Below, in pieces: positions 46,431 to 57,910 of a stretch of DNA of 64,000 nucleotides; position 1 is the stretch's first letter; each line of letters starts with the position of its first letter. The stretch is from assembly GCF_002878395.1 (NCBI RefSeq), contig NW_025857967.1, positions 74,603 to 138,602 of the forward strand, given 5' to 3'. The notes beneath the pieces were generated by a model. It was not told where the DNA came from and did no database searches. It saw only the letters and a list, made by a program, of their open reading frames with translations. This DNA comes from Capsicum annuum. Lineage: Eukaryota > Streptophyta > Magnoliopsida > Solanales > Solanaceae. A program made the position numbers and the translations under genes.

Positions 46431-47584
46431 GCATTGCTAGAAGAGGCATCCTGAACTGGGGCTGGGCGAGTCGCTGGAACTGGAGCACTAATAGTCTGAG
46501 TCTGGGTCTGAGGGCAATAGTCACGATGCCCTTGTCCATTCTGTGGACAATCTCTAACTCTGTGACTCATGTTACCACACCATAAACAACCCCTCTTCTT
46601 ACCCCAACACTTACCTGAATGAGTCCTACCACACTTAGGACACAGGGGACGATTTGGCTTACTGCCAGCACTGTACTAGGACCTGGATGCATATGACCTG
46701 CTACCTTGTTCCTGCCTGCCTCTAGGCATGGGTGAACTAGCAGATGATGGTGATGGCATAGACGAACGATCCTGATACTGAGGGTGACTCCCTCTTTGCA
46801 ATCTAGTTTGACCCTGTTCGTGCTGCTCGGACCTAGCTCTCTTATTCCCTCTTATTATATCTCTCTCCTTAATCTTGTCTGCCTCAATATATTGGGCATG
46901 AGTCATTAGCCTAGAAAGATTCATCTCACTATTCAGCATAGCAGACCTACACTTCTTAACCACACAACTAGACACTCCAGTCACAAACTTACTCATACTA
47001 GCCCAATTATCAGCCACTAAGTCAAGAGCATACTTGGCCAACTGATTAAACTTTAGACAGTACTCCCTAACAGTCATAGAGCCCTGTCGCAGGTTTATAA
47101 ACTCTTCCACCTTTGCCTCCCTCATCTTTAAAGGGAAAAACTTATCCAGGAATGCATCCTGGAACTCTTGCCAAGTCGTTGGGACAGCTTCCTTACCTCT
47201 ACCTTTTCTCCAAGCAACAACCCAGTCATAAGCAAGGTCTTTTAACTAATACGCATCCAACTCAACACTATGTTCCTCAGATATATGCATCACGTGAGTT
47301 ATCTTCTGCACCTTCTCTAAAAATAACCATGGATCCTCATCAGACTTGGACCCATAGAGTTTCGACAGATTCATCCGCATGAAGTCACAAAACCTGCCAG
47401 CAGCTGAATCACCTCCCTACTGTTGTGGAGCCGGGGCCGGGTTGGATAGAACATTAGCAGTAACAGCTTGGGCCAGTGCCTGAAAGACTGTTTAAAATTC
47501 AGTATGAGACACGTTTTCATTCAATGGGTTAGGGGGTTGAGGTTGCTGACCATCATTATTTTTTCTCGCTCGACGTGGAGGCAT
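46431..47584 (-). pseudogene. element 6 Gag, broken
   Basis: The start codon is the ATG complementary to 47582-47584 (MPPRRARKNNDGQ), at the position equivalent to the element 2 start. The capsid piece 46676-47125 (149 codons) has 'EEFINLRQGSMTVREYCLKF' and 'CRSAMLNSEMNLSRLMTHAQ'. The CCHC knuckle CLWCGNMSHRVRDC is intact at 46547-46588 in the CX2CX4HX4C pattern, preceded by a second cysteine-rich stretch (CPKCGRTHSGKC). Three or more stops remain, all at CAG/CAA/TGG-like positions. Confidence 0.92.
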
Positions 47585-47780
47585 ATTTCTGAAAGAGGAG
47601 AGCACGAATCAATAGTAGAGAGAGATACTTTAAGCACGATAGAATTCCAAAAGAAAGAATCACACTTTTTCCTAAAATGTCTTGTAGCCTCTTGCTTATA
47701 GATGTGGCGCGCTACACACCGATAATCAAGACTCTACTTAACATGGCTTGTCAGACTCCCTAGGACACCTTAAAACCTTA

Positions 47781-47793
47781 GGCTCTGATATCA
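47781..47793 (-). other. element 6 primer-binding site
   Basis: On the minus strand TGATATCAGAGCC lies four bases inside the 5' LTR. It matches TGGTATCAGAGCC with one G-to-A change, the initiator-Met tRNA primer site. Confidence 0.88.
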
Positions 47794-47889
47794 AGTTTGT
47801 AATGCCCCGGAAAATGGGTCCCGAAGAATCACACGGTGCGTGGGGCTACTCCCTTTGAGCCATTTTCATTCAGTTCAACACAAATCAAT

Positions 47890-48439
47890 GGGGTTTCCAT
47901 AAATAACCCTTAAATATCAACAGAGTAATCATCATCCAAGAATAAAATAATTTCAGAAAGATAACAAAATATGACTTATTAGTCAACTCCCAATATCTAT
48001 ACTATTCTGACAAACCTCTAAGAAAATTAATAAAACCAGCGAGCCATTGAGACATGCCCCAAATGACTCATACTCAGTTATCAAATGTAAATGATTTCGT
48101 GAAACCAACATCNNNNNNNNNNNNNNNNNNNNNNNNNNNNNNNNNNNNNNNNNNNNNNNNNNNNNNNNNNNNNNNNNNNNNNNNNNNNNNNNNNNNNNNN
48201 NNNNNNNNNNNNTGTTGGGGTTTCCATAAATAACCCTTAAATATCAACAGAGTAATCATCATCCAAGAATAAAATAATTTCAGAAAGATAACAAAATATG
48301 ACTTATTAGTCAACTCCCAATATCTATACTATTCTGACAAACCTCTAAGAAAATTAATAAAACCAGCGAGCCATTGAGACATGCCCCAAATGACTCATAC
48401 TCAGTTATCAAATGTAAATGATTTCGTGAAACCAACATC
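47890..48439. other. probable false gap: 100 N flanked by an exact 223-bp repeat
   Basis: The N run is 48113-48212. Sequence 47890-48112 recurs at 48217-48439 with an offset of 327 bp and appears identical by eye. The last bases before the N run are the last bases of the second copy. The left LTR has one copy only. This is the pattern of two overlapping contig ends joined with a default gap. Confidence 0.88.
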
Positions 48440-49908
48440 AGACATCACGTCCTCAGAACATGAGGACTCACCACAACAAAGGATGTAGAAAAACGTACCC
48501 TAAGAATCACTGTCGAACCTAGAACTGAGCACCTGAACCTATATTCCAAGAAAATGCAGCCCACATCCGAAGATGTGGGTCAGTACCATAGAAAGGAACC
48601 GAGTATATGGGGGTGTATGCAATTGTATAAACATCATCATCATAAATATTTATAAGAAATATGCAGGATGTATAAAAGACTCACATATCCCAAAGAAAAT
48701 CATCATAATCATGATAGGATGAAATAAGTACAATGGCATATGTGAGTCATCATATAATTTGTCAATCACTTTCAGTTTATCAAGAATATCAATTCTCATA
48801 ATATAAATATCATTTAAATCTTTCGAAAGAATAACTTTTACAATTCCACTTTCAAATCACTTCACCATTCACCACAGACACAAGGAAACACACACACACT
48901 GGGAGATCCTATAACCGACATAAACCATGTGAGCTACATAGAGTCCAACGTACAACCGACGTTGGGGAGATCCGTCTTATCCTTGCCATCAAAGTAGGAC
49001 TATCGATATCAAATCCACACAAACTAGTAACTATATAAAGCAGCCTCAGGTTCACTCCTATGAGAGCACGTAGTTCTAGGGAAGTAAGGTCGCTTTATAC
49101 CTCCCACTCGGTGCTAAAGATTTCTTCTGGGCTTAGCTTAGATTATTTCAAAGACAATCCACAACAAAACAATTTCAGTAATATATAAATTTACATCAGG
49201 AGCCATCATGCTTCCCATCTATCAAAATCAACCACGTTGTGGATTTCTTTCACACTCGAGTTCAAAACAACTCCATTAAGACCAAACGGTTAAATCATTT
49301 AAAATATCTCAAATATTCAACATCAACGTGCTTATAACACACACTTACTCAAAAAAATACAATTTCCAATGGGGATTCACGACCCAAATATCAAAATCAT
49401 GATAAATATCGTTAAAGATTCATGCTTTATATCTTCACACATGTAATTTCATCTTTCAAAATCATAAACATCAAGATTTTGTAAAAATCATCATAAGATA
49501 TGGGTTCATGCTTCAAATTCGTAAAAATCAAATAAAAATCATGCCTTTGTAAAGAAAATTACTTTTGGGCACAAGAACGAAAGAGAATTCTTGTTGAAAA
49601 AACCCCACATACCTTGAAATTGACCTTTTGATTATGGAATCCTATTCACACAAATAAGGAGTGCTCCTCAAAGGTCTCGAGATGATGAGTTCGATTATCA
49701 GATCAAATTTGAATTTCTTTGGTGAAATTGGAAGATATTTGGAGCTCAAAATGAACCTAGGATTTAGTTCTCTCAATGTTTTTGATGGAAGAACATGAAT
49801 TTTATGGCTCAATATAGGTATAAATGTACAATTTTCATCTATGAAGTGAAGGCATAATGTCCAAAATGCCTTAAAAATCAACTAATTCTAGAATCTGTCC
49901 TTTGGTGG

Positions 49909-50252
49909 ACTGTTTTAATAGTCTGAAGTAGATCAACCATAACGTTTTACTCTGATATCCAAATTGGACGAAACCAATTTCATTAGAAAGAGGACTCTCA
50001 TATCTTTCCATTGATATATAGTATCTCACCCAGATCATTATGTATGAGAAGTTATGGTCGTTTGAAGTTGACCCAAAAATTTACTTTTGATAGGCTGAAG
50101 TAGATCGACCATAACATTTTTCTCTGATAGACAAATTGGATGAAACCAGTTTCATCGGAAAGGGAACTCACAGAGCTTTCTGTTGATATATAGTAAATCA
50201 CCCAGATTATTATGTATAAGGAGTTATGATTATTTAAAGTTGGAACAAAAAT
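49909..50252. repeat. 172-bp tandem duplication in element 6 right LTR
   Basis: GAAGTAGATC at 49925 recurs at 50097, and the matching context extends for about 172 bp (GACCATAACNTTTT..., GATATATAGTA, CACCCAGATNATTATGTAT). The left LTR has a single copy near 42290-42460. The two units differ at several sites. Confidence 0.82.
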
Positions 50253-50515
50253 ATGCCAGGCCTCAGTACTTTTTCCTGCACGTTTTACTATTCACTACTA
50301 TTCATATTTCGATCGGAATGTTCATAACTCATCGCTCGGGTGTTCGTTTTGGACGATCCACATATTTTTGGAAAGCTTATTCGATACTCTATGCAATGGT
50401 GGGTCATAATCTAAGACATTCCACACGGAAAATTTATAATTCATTTTAGAAAGTAGAACCCAACACGTTTACGCACAAAATTTCAACAAAAAATTTCTCA
50501 GGGTATTACACAGAT

Positions 50516-50930
50516 GGTCAAGTAGAAATGACCATTCAGACTTTAGAAGATATACTGCGGGTTTTGGAATTGATTTCAAGTGTATTTGGGGTGACCACTT
50601 ACCTTTGATTGAGTTTGTATACAACAACAACCATCATTCCAGTATTAAGATAGCTCCATTTGAAGTTATCTATGGTAGGAGATGCCTATCTATAGTTGGT
50701 TGGTTTGAAGTTAGTGAGGCCTTAGTTATATGACTTGAATTAGTATTCGATGCCTTCAAAAAATTCCAGTTAATCAGAGAAAGACTTTGGGCTGCTCAGA
50801 GTCGACTGAAGGCTTATGCAGATATGCACAGAAAATATCTCGAGTTCAAGATTGGTGACTATGTTTATCTAAAGATCTCTCCCATGAAGAGAGTGAAAAG
50901 AATCGGCAAGAAGGGAAAGCTCAGTCTGTG
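50516..50930 (+). pseudogene. element 2 integrase, second part
   Basis: The frame resumes after element 6 with 'GQVEMTIQTLEDIL', retaining the D35E glutamate, then shifts near 50555. In the next frame 'DHLPLIEFVYNNNHHSSIKI' and 'IYGRRCLSIVGWFEVSEA' are visible, with a TGA at about 50731 and further on 'KISPMKRVKR'. Read together with 39701-40481, it shows that the integrase gene was contiguous before element 6 arrived. Confidence 0.85.
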
Positions 50931-51300
50931 ATATGTCGTTCCCTTCAAAATTCTCAGTCACTTCGACAAAATGGCTTATGATCTCAAACTGCCTTCAGAT
51001 CTAGCCTTAGTTCATCCAATATTCCATGTCTATTTGCTCAAGAAGTGCATAGGTGACCCCATAGTTGAAGTCCCTATTCAAAGAATAGATATTCAGAACA
51101 ACCTCTCTTTTGAAGAGATTCCGATCGAAATTCTTGACTATCAGACTCACAGACTGAGGAATAAAATTGTCCCTCTAGTCAAAGTCCTTTGACAGAATCA
51201 GTCCATTGAGGGAGCTACTTGGTAAGTAGAATAAGACATGCGTACCAAGTATCCTCACCTCTTTTCTGCTAATTCAGACTCATCCCAGGGTAACAACTTT
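50931..51300 (+). pseudogene. element 2 chromodomain-like tail
   Basis: The open piece 50971-51192 reads 'MAYDLKLPSDLALVHPIFHV' and 'EEIPIEILDYQTHRLRNKIV', then 'PLVKVL' and a TGA where relatives have TGG. It continues as 'QNQSIEGAT' and ends near 51300. This is the same C-terminal module as in elements 1 and 6. Confidence 0.83.
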
Positions 51301-51670
51301 CCTTAAGAGTTTCAGTTTCATATTTAGATTTTAGTTACAACTTGGTGTCCAGTTCATGTTTAGAATTCCATTATAAACTTGGTATCAATTACCATTGCAT
51401 AGTCAGTCATATATTCATGTATCAGTTCAGTCATGTATTCATGCATCAGATGTGCATGTTCAGTTTGATGAGAAACTCATCTTATCAGTAATTCAGTCAT
51501 GCAGTCATAAATCCATTATTCATGCATCAGATATTCATATTCAACATAATACATTCAGCTTATAAGTTATATCGGTGATGAAATCATGTTTCAATTGCTC
51601 ATTTTCAGCATGTGCTTCATTCTATAATTTCTACCATCTCAGTCAGTTTCATTCGAGGACGAATGTTCCT
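51301..51670 (+). other. element 2 3' untranslated region
   Basis: Non-coding. Several copies of a 'cagtcatgtattcatgcatcag' phrase recur between 51400 and 51540, as in element 1. It ends with CATTCGAGGACGAATGTTCC before the PPT. Confidence 0.6.
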
Positions 51671-51683
51671 AAGGGGGAGATAT
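51671..51683 (+). other. element 2 polypurine tract
   Basis: AAGGGGGAGATAT is directly before the 3' LTR. Confidence 0.9.
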
Positions 51684-54339
51684 TGTAAAACCCCATAATT
51701 CTACCTAGCTTAAATTCGTCCAAAGATGTCAAAGACAAGATTTAAATATGAATACACTTTTATATATGTGGAATTTTTAAGATTTTCACTTTTTTTGTGT
51801 GGAAAATTGAATAAGCTTTCCATCGATACCAAATTCGCCTAAATCCAATAACCAGGAAAGAAGTTATGGTAATTTAAATTTTTAGTCATAAAACACCATC
51901 ATTTCAGCCAGTATCATGCCATAAGACAAAATAATGTTTGTCAGTTTCCAGTAAGACTCCGCGATTACACCGCATCGCGGAGGGATCCGAAATCCCAATT
52001 GTCTTTTTTCTAGTGAACCTCCGCGATGTCTCCGCGTCGCGCCAAACTTCCATGTCGTAAATAAAGTGGCAACGCGATAGCTCCGCATCGCACCATCTCC
52101 CAATTTCCCAGTTGTCAAATTTCAGAGACACGGCGCGACAACGCTACGTCGCGCCAGCCTGCCAAATTAGGAAATTTTGACAAAAAATAAATATTTTTTC
52201 TAGGGATAAATTGGTCTTTTCTTAATGTTTTAACATGTCCAAGTGCGGGATTTAATTCCTAAAAATGTTTCAGATCATTATTTACTCATTTTCCCCTAAA
52301 TCAAGAACATTCTTTCCCAAGAAACAAAACCCTAGCTTTCAAGAAATCAAAGCCAATTCTGAGAATCTCTCTAAGAACTTCAAGAAACTTACAATCAAGG
52401 TATGTCAAGTGTTCATTCATGGGTCCCTTTCACTCATGAAGCTCAAGAATCTCTTTTTCAAAGTTCAAGTATATGGATTTTTATGAATCCCATGTTGGGT
52501 TTGCTTTTGTTCATGTTGATAATGACCAATTGAATTCTAATCCATGTTTGGTGATAAATTTTATGTGGAATTAGTTACTATATGAGTAGATTCATGTGAA
52601 CCTATGATTAAACCCTTGAATTGTGAAATTAGAATTGAATCATGATGTTTAGTTGTTGTGCAATGTTGTCTACATATACTATGTTCATTATGTGCTTGAT
52701 GAATTGTCTATGTGAACTAATAAGAGAAGAACCATGCCATGATTAGTTTATGTGCACGTTTTTGATAAATTGTCCATGAGAATGGGTTAATTCCATGATA
52801 TAGTATGCAATTATGTATTCCCCATTCATGTACAAGTGATACACACCAAGTGTTCGTTGAAATGTCTTAATGAATGAATTGAGAGTATATAGCCATTGTT
52901 GGGCTTTTAGGCTTGTGTCATGATTTACATGTTATGCCATCGAGTCCTGGGAGTATCTAATACCAAAAAATTTAGCTGTGTGACTAGAGCCAGTGTCATG
53001 TTTTCATGATATCCTCAGTCAAGCAATGTTCAGTAGAATTCAGTCAGTCATGTGAGTCAGGAAAACTCAGTAAACTCAATAGTCCTAGTAATCTCAAAAA
53101 GCTCAGTAATTCAATACTCTTAGTAGTATTTCGTCAGTCAATGGAACTCCATGAACTTAGTCTACTTCAGTTCAGTTAATCATGCTCAGTTTCTATTCAG
53201 ATGGGAGTAGGAGTTAGCACCGAGTAAGCCCAAGGATGGGAACTCACCTGTTATTAGAGGGTGTAATTCTTAAAAGGAAACTTTGCGCTCTAGAATTACG
53301 TAGCCAGCATAGGTTGAGACATCATAACCTGTTATATAAGGATAGATGAGGTGGCCTAACCTGTTATATGAGGGTCCCAATATTCTCGTTAGAGTAACTC
53401 ATTATATGAGAGTCACTCACAGTTTGTCCTTACCAGTGGCGCGGTATTGACACCCTTCCAATTGGAGTTACAGATTGGACCCTAACTCAGCCATAATGGC
53501 GTATTAGGGGCATGTCGGTTAGATGACTACTTCCCACAGTTACAGTTTTAGACTCAATCTCAATAATAGAACTCATATATCTTCAGAATTTTAGGACTGT
53601 CAGATATATTTAACTTAGAACAGTACAAAACTCAGTTAGTTCCATCAGAACCTAGACTGTAAGTTACAGTCGCTCAGTATCAGTTATATCAGTTATCAGT
53701 GACTCATATTATCAGTAATCAGACTCAATAATCATGTTATCATGAATTTAGTTATAGTCTTTTATTTATGCATGTATTCTCACGTTCATGTTATACAGTC
53801 AGTTAGCATTGTTCATGCATTCGAACCCTTTGCATTCATCCTACCTCACTTGCATACCAGTACATTCAAATGTACTGACGCATTTGCGCTATGGTATTTT
53901 ATAGTATAGGTTCAAAAGCATGAGCTCTAGAGCATCAGTAGCATTCCAATACTCAGCAGTCAGAGTCAGCAGTGAGTCCTCATCCTTTGAGGACATGAGC
54001 ATTATTTTATTATTTCTATACTTAGTTGATTTCAGTAGTTAGAGTTAGTTGGGGACATGTCCCATTAACTCCTTATTCAGACAGTTAGAGGCTTTTCAGA
54101 CTATCATAATTAGACAGTTATTTCAGTTGTTTTGGGTATTTCATACACTACCCAAATGTTTAATTTTATCAGATATTATGTCTCAGTTTTGAATCTTATG
54201 GCCTTTTAGCCTTTATTTCTGCATTTATACAGTATGTTATGAAATGTTCAAGTACAAATATCAGTCATGGGTTAGCTTGTGGTCCGTCGGGGTCATGAGC
54301 ATCGTGTAGTGTTCTGGGTACTAGATTTGGAGCGTTACA
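51684..54339 (+). repeat. element 2 3' LTR
   Basis: The LTR is 2,656 bp, starts TGTAAAACCCCATAATTC and ends TTTGGAGCGTTACA. It is collinear with 33739-36404. Confidence 0.92.
51957..52156. repeat. GC-rich four-hairpin module, element 2 3' LTR
   Basis: Four inverted-repeat units at about 51957-51983, 52018-52043, 52072-52094 and 52134-52156 are spaced roughly 55-62 bp apart. Each has a CGCGA-type arm, a spacer of about 10-14 bp and a TCGCG-type arm (for example CCTCCGCGATG and CGCGTCGCGCC). This is the best preserved copy in the window and a local CpG-dense island in otherwise AT-rich DNA. Confidence 0.72.
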
Positions 54340-54344
54340 TCATA

Positions 54345-54670
54345 TTAATAAACTAACAAAACTCTGCATTCATCACATCTGCCTAAGGAGGACTAAAAGA
54401 AATTGGTGGAACTCCAGAGAAATCAAGGACTGTACTCCTAGATCAAGTATGGATCCCATGAGAGAAGCGTGTCCCATCAACATCATCCCAGTTGGGATAG
54501 AAGAGTTTTCATTAACTTTAGATCGTCGAGGAATAATAAAAAAATGAACAAATAGGATTAGAAGATATTCTAGGATTTAGACTTTAACAAATATGTGGCG
54601 CGCAACACACCCTTAAAAGAGACTCTACTCGACACGGCCTTGTGGACTCCTAATTGACCATGAACCTAAA
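54345..54670 (-). other. element 3 leader, separated by element 2
   Basis: This is the minus-strand sequence between the 5' LTR/PBS of element 3 and its Gag. It contains the complement of the phrase AGTAGAGTCT...GGGTGTGTTGCGCGCC at 54595-54635, the same leader phrase found downstream of the PBS in elements 1, 2 and 6. No coding was seen. Confidence 0.65.
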
Positions 54671-54682
54671 GCTCAAATACCA
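54671..54682 (-). other. element 3 primer-binding site
   Basis: On the minus strand TGGTATTTGAGC matches the initiator-Met site (TGGTATCAGAGC) with two changes, three bases from the 5' LTR. Confidence 0.75.
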
Positions 54683-54685
54683 ACT

Positions 54686-57120
54686 TGACATGACCCAAAT
54701 TGAGGCCTTGTAATAATGGGCATCCCAAGTCCAACCAGGACCGGGGAGCACTCCCGTTACCCAACACAACCTCCAAACACGTATCCTTAGTTGGATCAAA
54801 TTAGAATATATAATAAGATAACATTTTGTACAATTACAAACCCTGGGATAGGTCCAAAACTGTGCATAACCCAAGCAATTCAAACTATCTAATACCAAAC
54901 CAATAACCATACCAAAACCCAACCAATAACCAAGTATGAGTTTATAACATAATAGGATGGAACAATAATAAATATAGTCAAACTGTATCAATCACAATAC
55001 CAATGCCAATAATAAGGCTGACACAAATACCGACACCACTCATACAAACCCATAGTAGTCCTACAAAACCTCTAAACAAAAGTAAAACAATATCCGATTA
55101 GGACATGCCCCAAACCATAGACAAAACCAATGTCGTTGAAATAACCAAAGTATGTAAAAACATCCACAACATAAAATGGAGACTTAAAAAATATGGAATC
55201 TCCCACTTCAATCAAACTGAGTTGATACCGAATCCAATCACTAAGCAGGAGGAGTAGAATAGCTGGTTCCTACATGGAGTGGGGATACAGCCGTCCGAAC
55301 ATAGGTTAGTAAGTTAATGCTAGCATGCACTCAGGGTAAGGATAAAATAATAACAAACTTTAAAGCTATGTAAACCAACCATTTACATTCATAACCATAC
55401 ATAATATTATATAACTATGTTGAAATAGAGAACCGAGTTTAGCATGAAATTAAAACCATTAACCTGGGTATATGTAGCTTAACTATCCAAGAACCACCAT
55501 AGGGGCTATATGGGTCTAGTGTACCCCCTGAACGAGCCAGATGTATGTATCCACATGAATTGTAGATACCATAGGAGTAAGGGATTCTCGAGTACCCTTC
55601 ATTCTCCATGATATATATGCACAAGTGTATTTAGGGGATTCTCGTGTACTCCATAAGTATCATATATGGTCATCATGGACAATACTCATTTCAACAAGCA
55701 TGAGTTTCCAATATCCGTCCATTGGACTCATACCTTTATGGTTAGCTATTACACCGCTCCATTATTGCTCAATTAAAACCAATACTACAAAACCAAACCA
55801 CCATTCCATTTTTGTATTAACCAAGTCTAAAAGTAGTGTTATCATCATACCGACTATAGCTTGTAAGGAATATCCTTAGACATCCTTTTTAAGAAGAAGG
55901 TATTCCAAAGTACCCATAGATTAAATTTTCAAGTTTACTTAGGGGAATCCCATGTACCCCACAAGATATTTGTTATTAAGTTTTCTCGGGAATTCTCTTT
56001 TACCCCACAAAGCTTTCAATTAGACCAACCATAACCACCAATACCTTACCATCTAACCATTACAAACCATTTAAACCATTTATACCATTTAGGGTTCCAT
56101 TACAAATTTATACCATGCATAGTTTAACGAAAGTCCAACAATTTAACTAAAAACATTCTCATAGGTATTTTATCAAACATGTTGTGGTCATAATATTCCT
56201 AATGCCAAACCTAAGTACCAATTAGCCTTTTCCAAGCAACCAAATGTTCAAACCACTATAATTATATGAAAATTATATGTGAAAACATGGGAAAATCACA
56301 GCCAACCATTATAGTCAAATCCCCAAACATATATTCAAAATTCCAAAACCATACAACAATTACGCCATGAAAATAATTCATAATACATGCCTTTAGTTAG
56401 AACTAACAATGTGTGAGGAGTAACATGCCTTAGATTATAAAGATTATAGAGAGAAATCACCTTGTAAGCCCCAAATTGATCCAATTAAAGAAACCCTAGC
56501 CTTCCTTGACCCAAGAGCCTTGAGAGAATTTGAGAGTGTTTTAAGAGAGTTTAAGTTATTAAAAATAGTTTAAATGATATCCCAAGAATGTTATAAGTCG
56601 TTCGTCCTTAAGAGGTTAAGTGGGGAATTGTCCAAATTAAATAGTGTCCCAAGAATGTTATAAATCATGCATCCTTAAGAGGTTAAGTGGAGAAATATCC
56701 AGATTACCCCTAACTTAAACTGCTTAAAATTAATTTAGGATGGTATGACCACCCTATACCAGTCGTACCTTACCATATGAGTGGTGCCCATAAATCGTAC
56801 CCCAGGCCTCTACTTGGACCCTAAAACCTTCCAATATATGACCATCCAAGTAAAACTGTACCTAATCATACAACTAGTACAATGGAGTCATACCCTAAAC
56901 TTACATCAACATAAGATTGACATCCTACTATTCATACAATAATGTATGACTAGTATGATTCAATCATACCTTGGATAGAAACTAACCAACCCACACTGGT
57001 CATCATTCAACAAAACCCAACCTAGTTGTACTCTCTCATATGAGAATTACCACAACTCGTATGATATCCAAAAGCCAAAAACTAAAATAATTTATAGGGG
57101 TCAAACCCCAGGGTGTTTGA
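54686..57120 (-). repeat. element 3 5' LTR (right)
   Basis: The LTR is 2,435 bp. Plus-strand ends are TGACATGACCC...GGGTGTTTGA; the terminal dinucleotide on the right has mutated (left LTR: CTTTCA). It is collinear with 26548-28911 and contains the 67-bp tandem duplication at about 56572-56705. Confidence 0.88.
56572..56705. repeat. 67-bp tandem duplication in element 3 right LTR
   Basis: CCCAAGAATGTTATAA at 56581 recurs at 56648, with CCTTAAGAGGTTAAGTGG in both units. The left LTR has one copy near 28407-28475. Confidence 0.82.
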
Positions 57121-57125
57121 CTTAC

Positions 57126-57910
57126 TCAAATCATGCCCAAGATTCTTTGATCCCTAATCTTCTTAGAACTTCTTGGAAAAAGTGTTGAAGAATTCACCAG
57201 TTGACTATAAACTTTTAGTTTAATTTAATCTGTATAACAAACAAATCAGTTTAGAAATCAAACAGATGAGCTCCTATAGTTTTCCATCCTTCCATCTAGT
57301 CTTACTATCCGATGTTCCATGAGTATGGCTATTCCATGGGGTAACTCATTCACGTCCATGCAAGTTGTGAATTCAGTTTTGGCCATGCATCATGTCTCTG
57401 ATTCATATATTTAGTCATGATTCAGTTCATACGTGTTCAGTGCATGATTACAACTTTCCAAGTATTCCAGCTCAGACATTGTAATACCCCTTGTAAGACC
57501 ATAGTATCATTATCTCATGAATCATGCTTACATAATGTACTAGGCAATGCCATGAAGCCCTTATTCCTTTGATTCCTATACGTGTTTTAGTGAAGGATAA
57601 TTCCTAATAAGAAGTTACATACTTTACTCTATCCTTAGTAACTTTTGGAATTTTTATTGCATAAGTTATCACTTTTTATTTTTATCTATATGATCGTATC
57701 ATGAACATTTCAAGTGAGTTCTAAATTCCCAACATGAATCAGCTCCTTATAGTTAATAAAGTTAAGTCAACTCAGAAATTAGTTTCATGATAGAAGTTTT
57801 AATGTTTCAGCTTAGCTATATCCTTCATTAGCAGACATTCATGTCTACATTAGTCCATACTTCCAAATTTTCAATAAGTTCCTACCCATCATTCGAAGAT
57901 GAATGATTCC
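57126..57910 (+). other. element 4 internal region, second part
   Basis: The remaining element 4 interior between the element 3 TSD and the PPT contains no recognisable domain. 'catgcatcatgtctctgattcat' and similar phrases near 57385-57450 recall the 3' UTR repeats of elements 1 and 2. It ends with CATTCGAAGATGAATGATTCC. Confidence 0.5.

Larger units (their letters stand above)
40482..50510 (-). mobile_element. element 6: youngest chromovirus, innermost layer
   Basis: This is a minus-strand element with LTRs at 40482-42714 (3') and 47798-50510 (5'). Its ends read TGTAA...TTACA on both sides. The target duplication is TAGAT (40477-40481) and CAGAT (50511-50515), one mismatch. The LTRs are the most similar pair in the window, and the reading frames are the longest (214 codons at 43041-43685). 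About 327 bp of the right LTR is an assembly artefact around the N run, so the true length is near 9.7 kb. Stops are still present in every domain. Confidence 0.93.
47798..50510 (-). repeat. element 6 5' LTR (right), with gap and duplication
   Basis: The span is 2,713 bp, of which 100 are N and 227 are a repeat of the sequence left of the gap. A 172-bp tandem duplication occupies about 49909-50252. After removing these the length is close to the 2,233 bp of the left LTR. Confidence 0.9.
33739..54339 (+). mobile_element. element 2: Tekay/Del-like chromovirus, third layer
   Basis: The LTRs are at 33739-36404 and 51684-54339. The TSD TCATA lies at 33734-33738 and 54340-54344. It is inserted in element 3 and interrupted by element 6 inside its integrase. 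Own length is about 10.6 kb. Gene order and sequence are close to element 1, with a related but distinct LTR. Genes are interrupted by stops and frameshifts. Confidence 0.92.
26548..57120 (-). mobile_element. element 3: minus-strand chromovirus, second layer
   Basis: The LTRs are at 26548-28911 (3' LTR) and 54686-57120 (5' LTR). The perfect TSD CTTAC lies at 26543-26547 and 57121-57125. The element is inserted in element 4 and interrupted in its gag leader by element 2. Own length is about 9.97 kb. The gene order read on the minus strand is Gag, PR, RT, RNase H, IN, chromodomain-like tail. Many stops are present, and the LTRs differ strongly, including a 67-bp tandem duplication present only in the right one. 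Confidence 0.9.

Noticed and set aside
48074..48313. Minus-strand frame containing a run of X
   Set aside because: It spans the N gap inside an LTR and is not a real frame.
50183..50449. 88-codon plus-strand frame
   Set aside because: It lies within the 5' LTR of element 6, antisense to the element. LTRs of this family do not code.
40482..50510. Element 6 as a potentially active element
   Set aside because: At least one stop is present in each of Gag, RT, RNase H and integrase, the protease active-site glycine is Arg and the integrase catalytic Glu is Lys.
54650..54991. 113-codon minus-strand frame at the start of the element 3 right LTR
   Set aside because: It covers the PBS and LTR end and has no conserved phrase. 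Chance opening.
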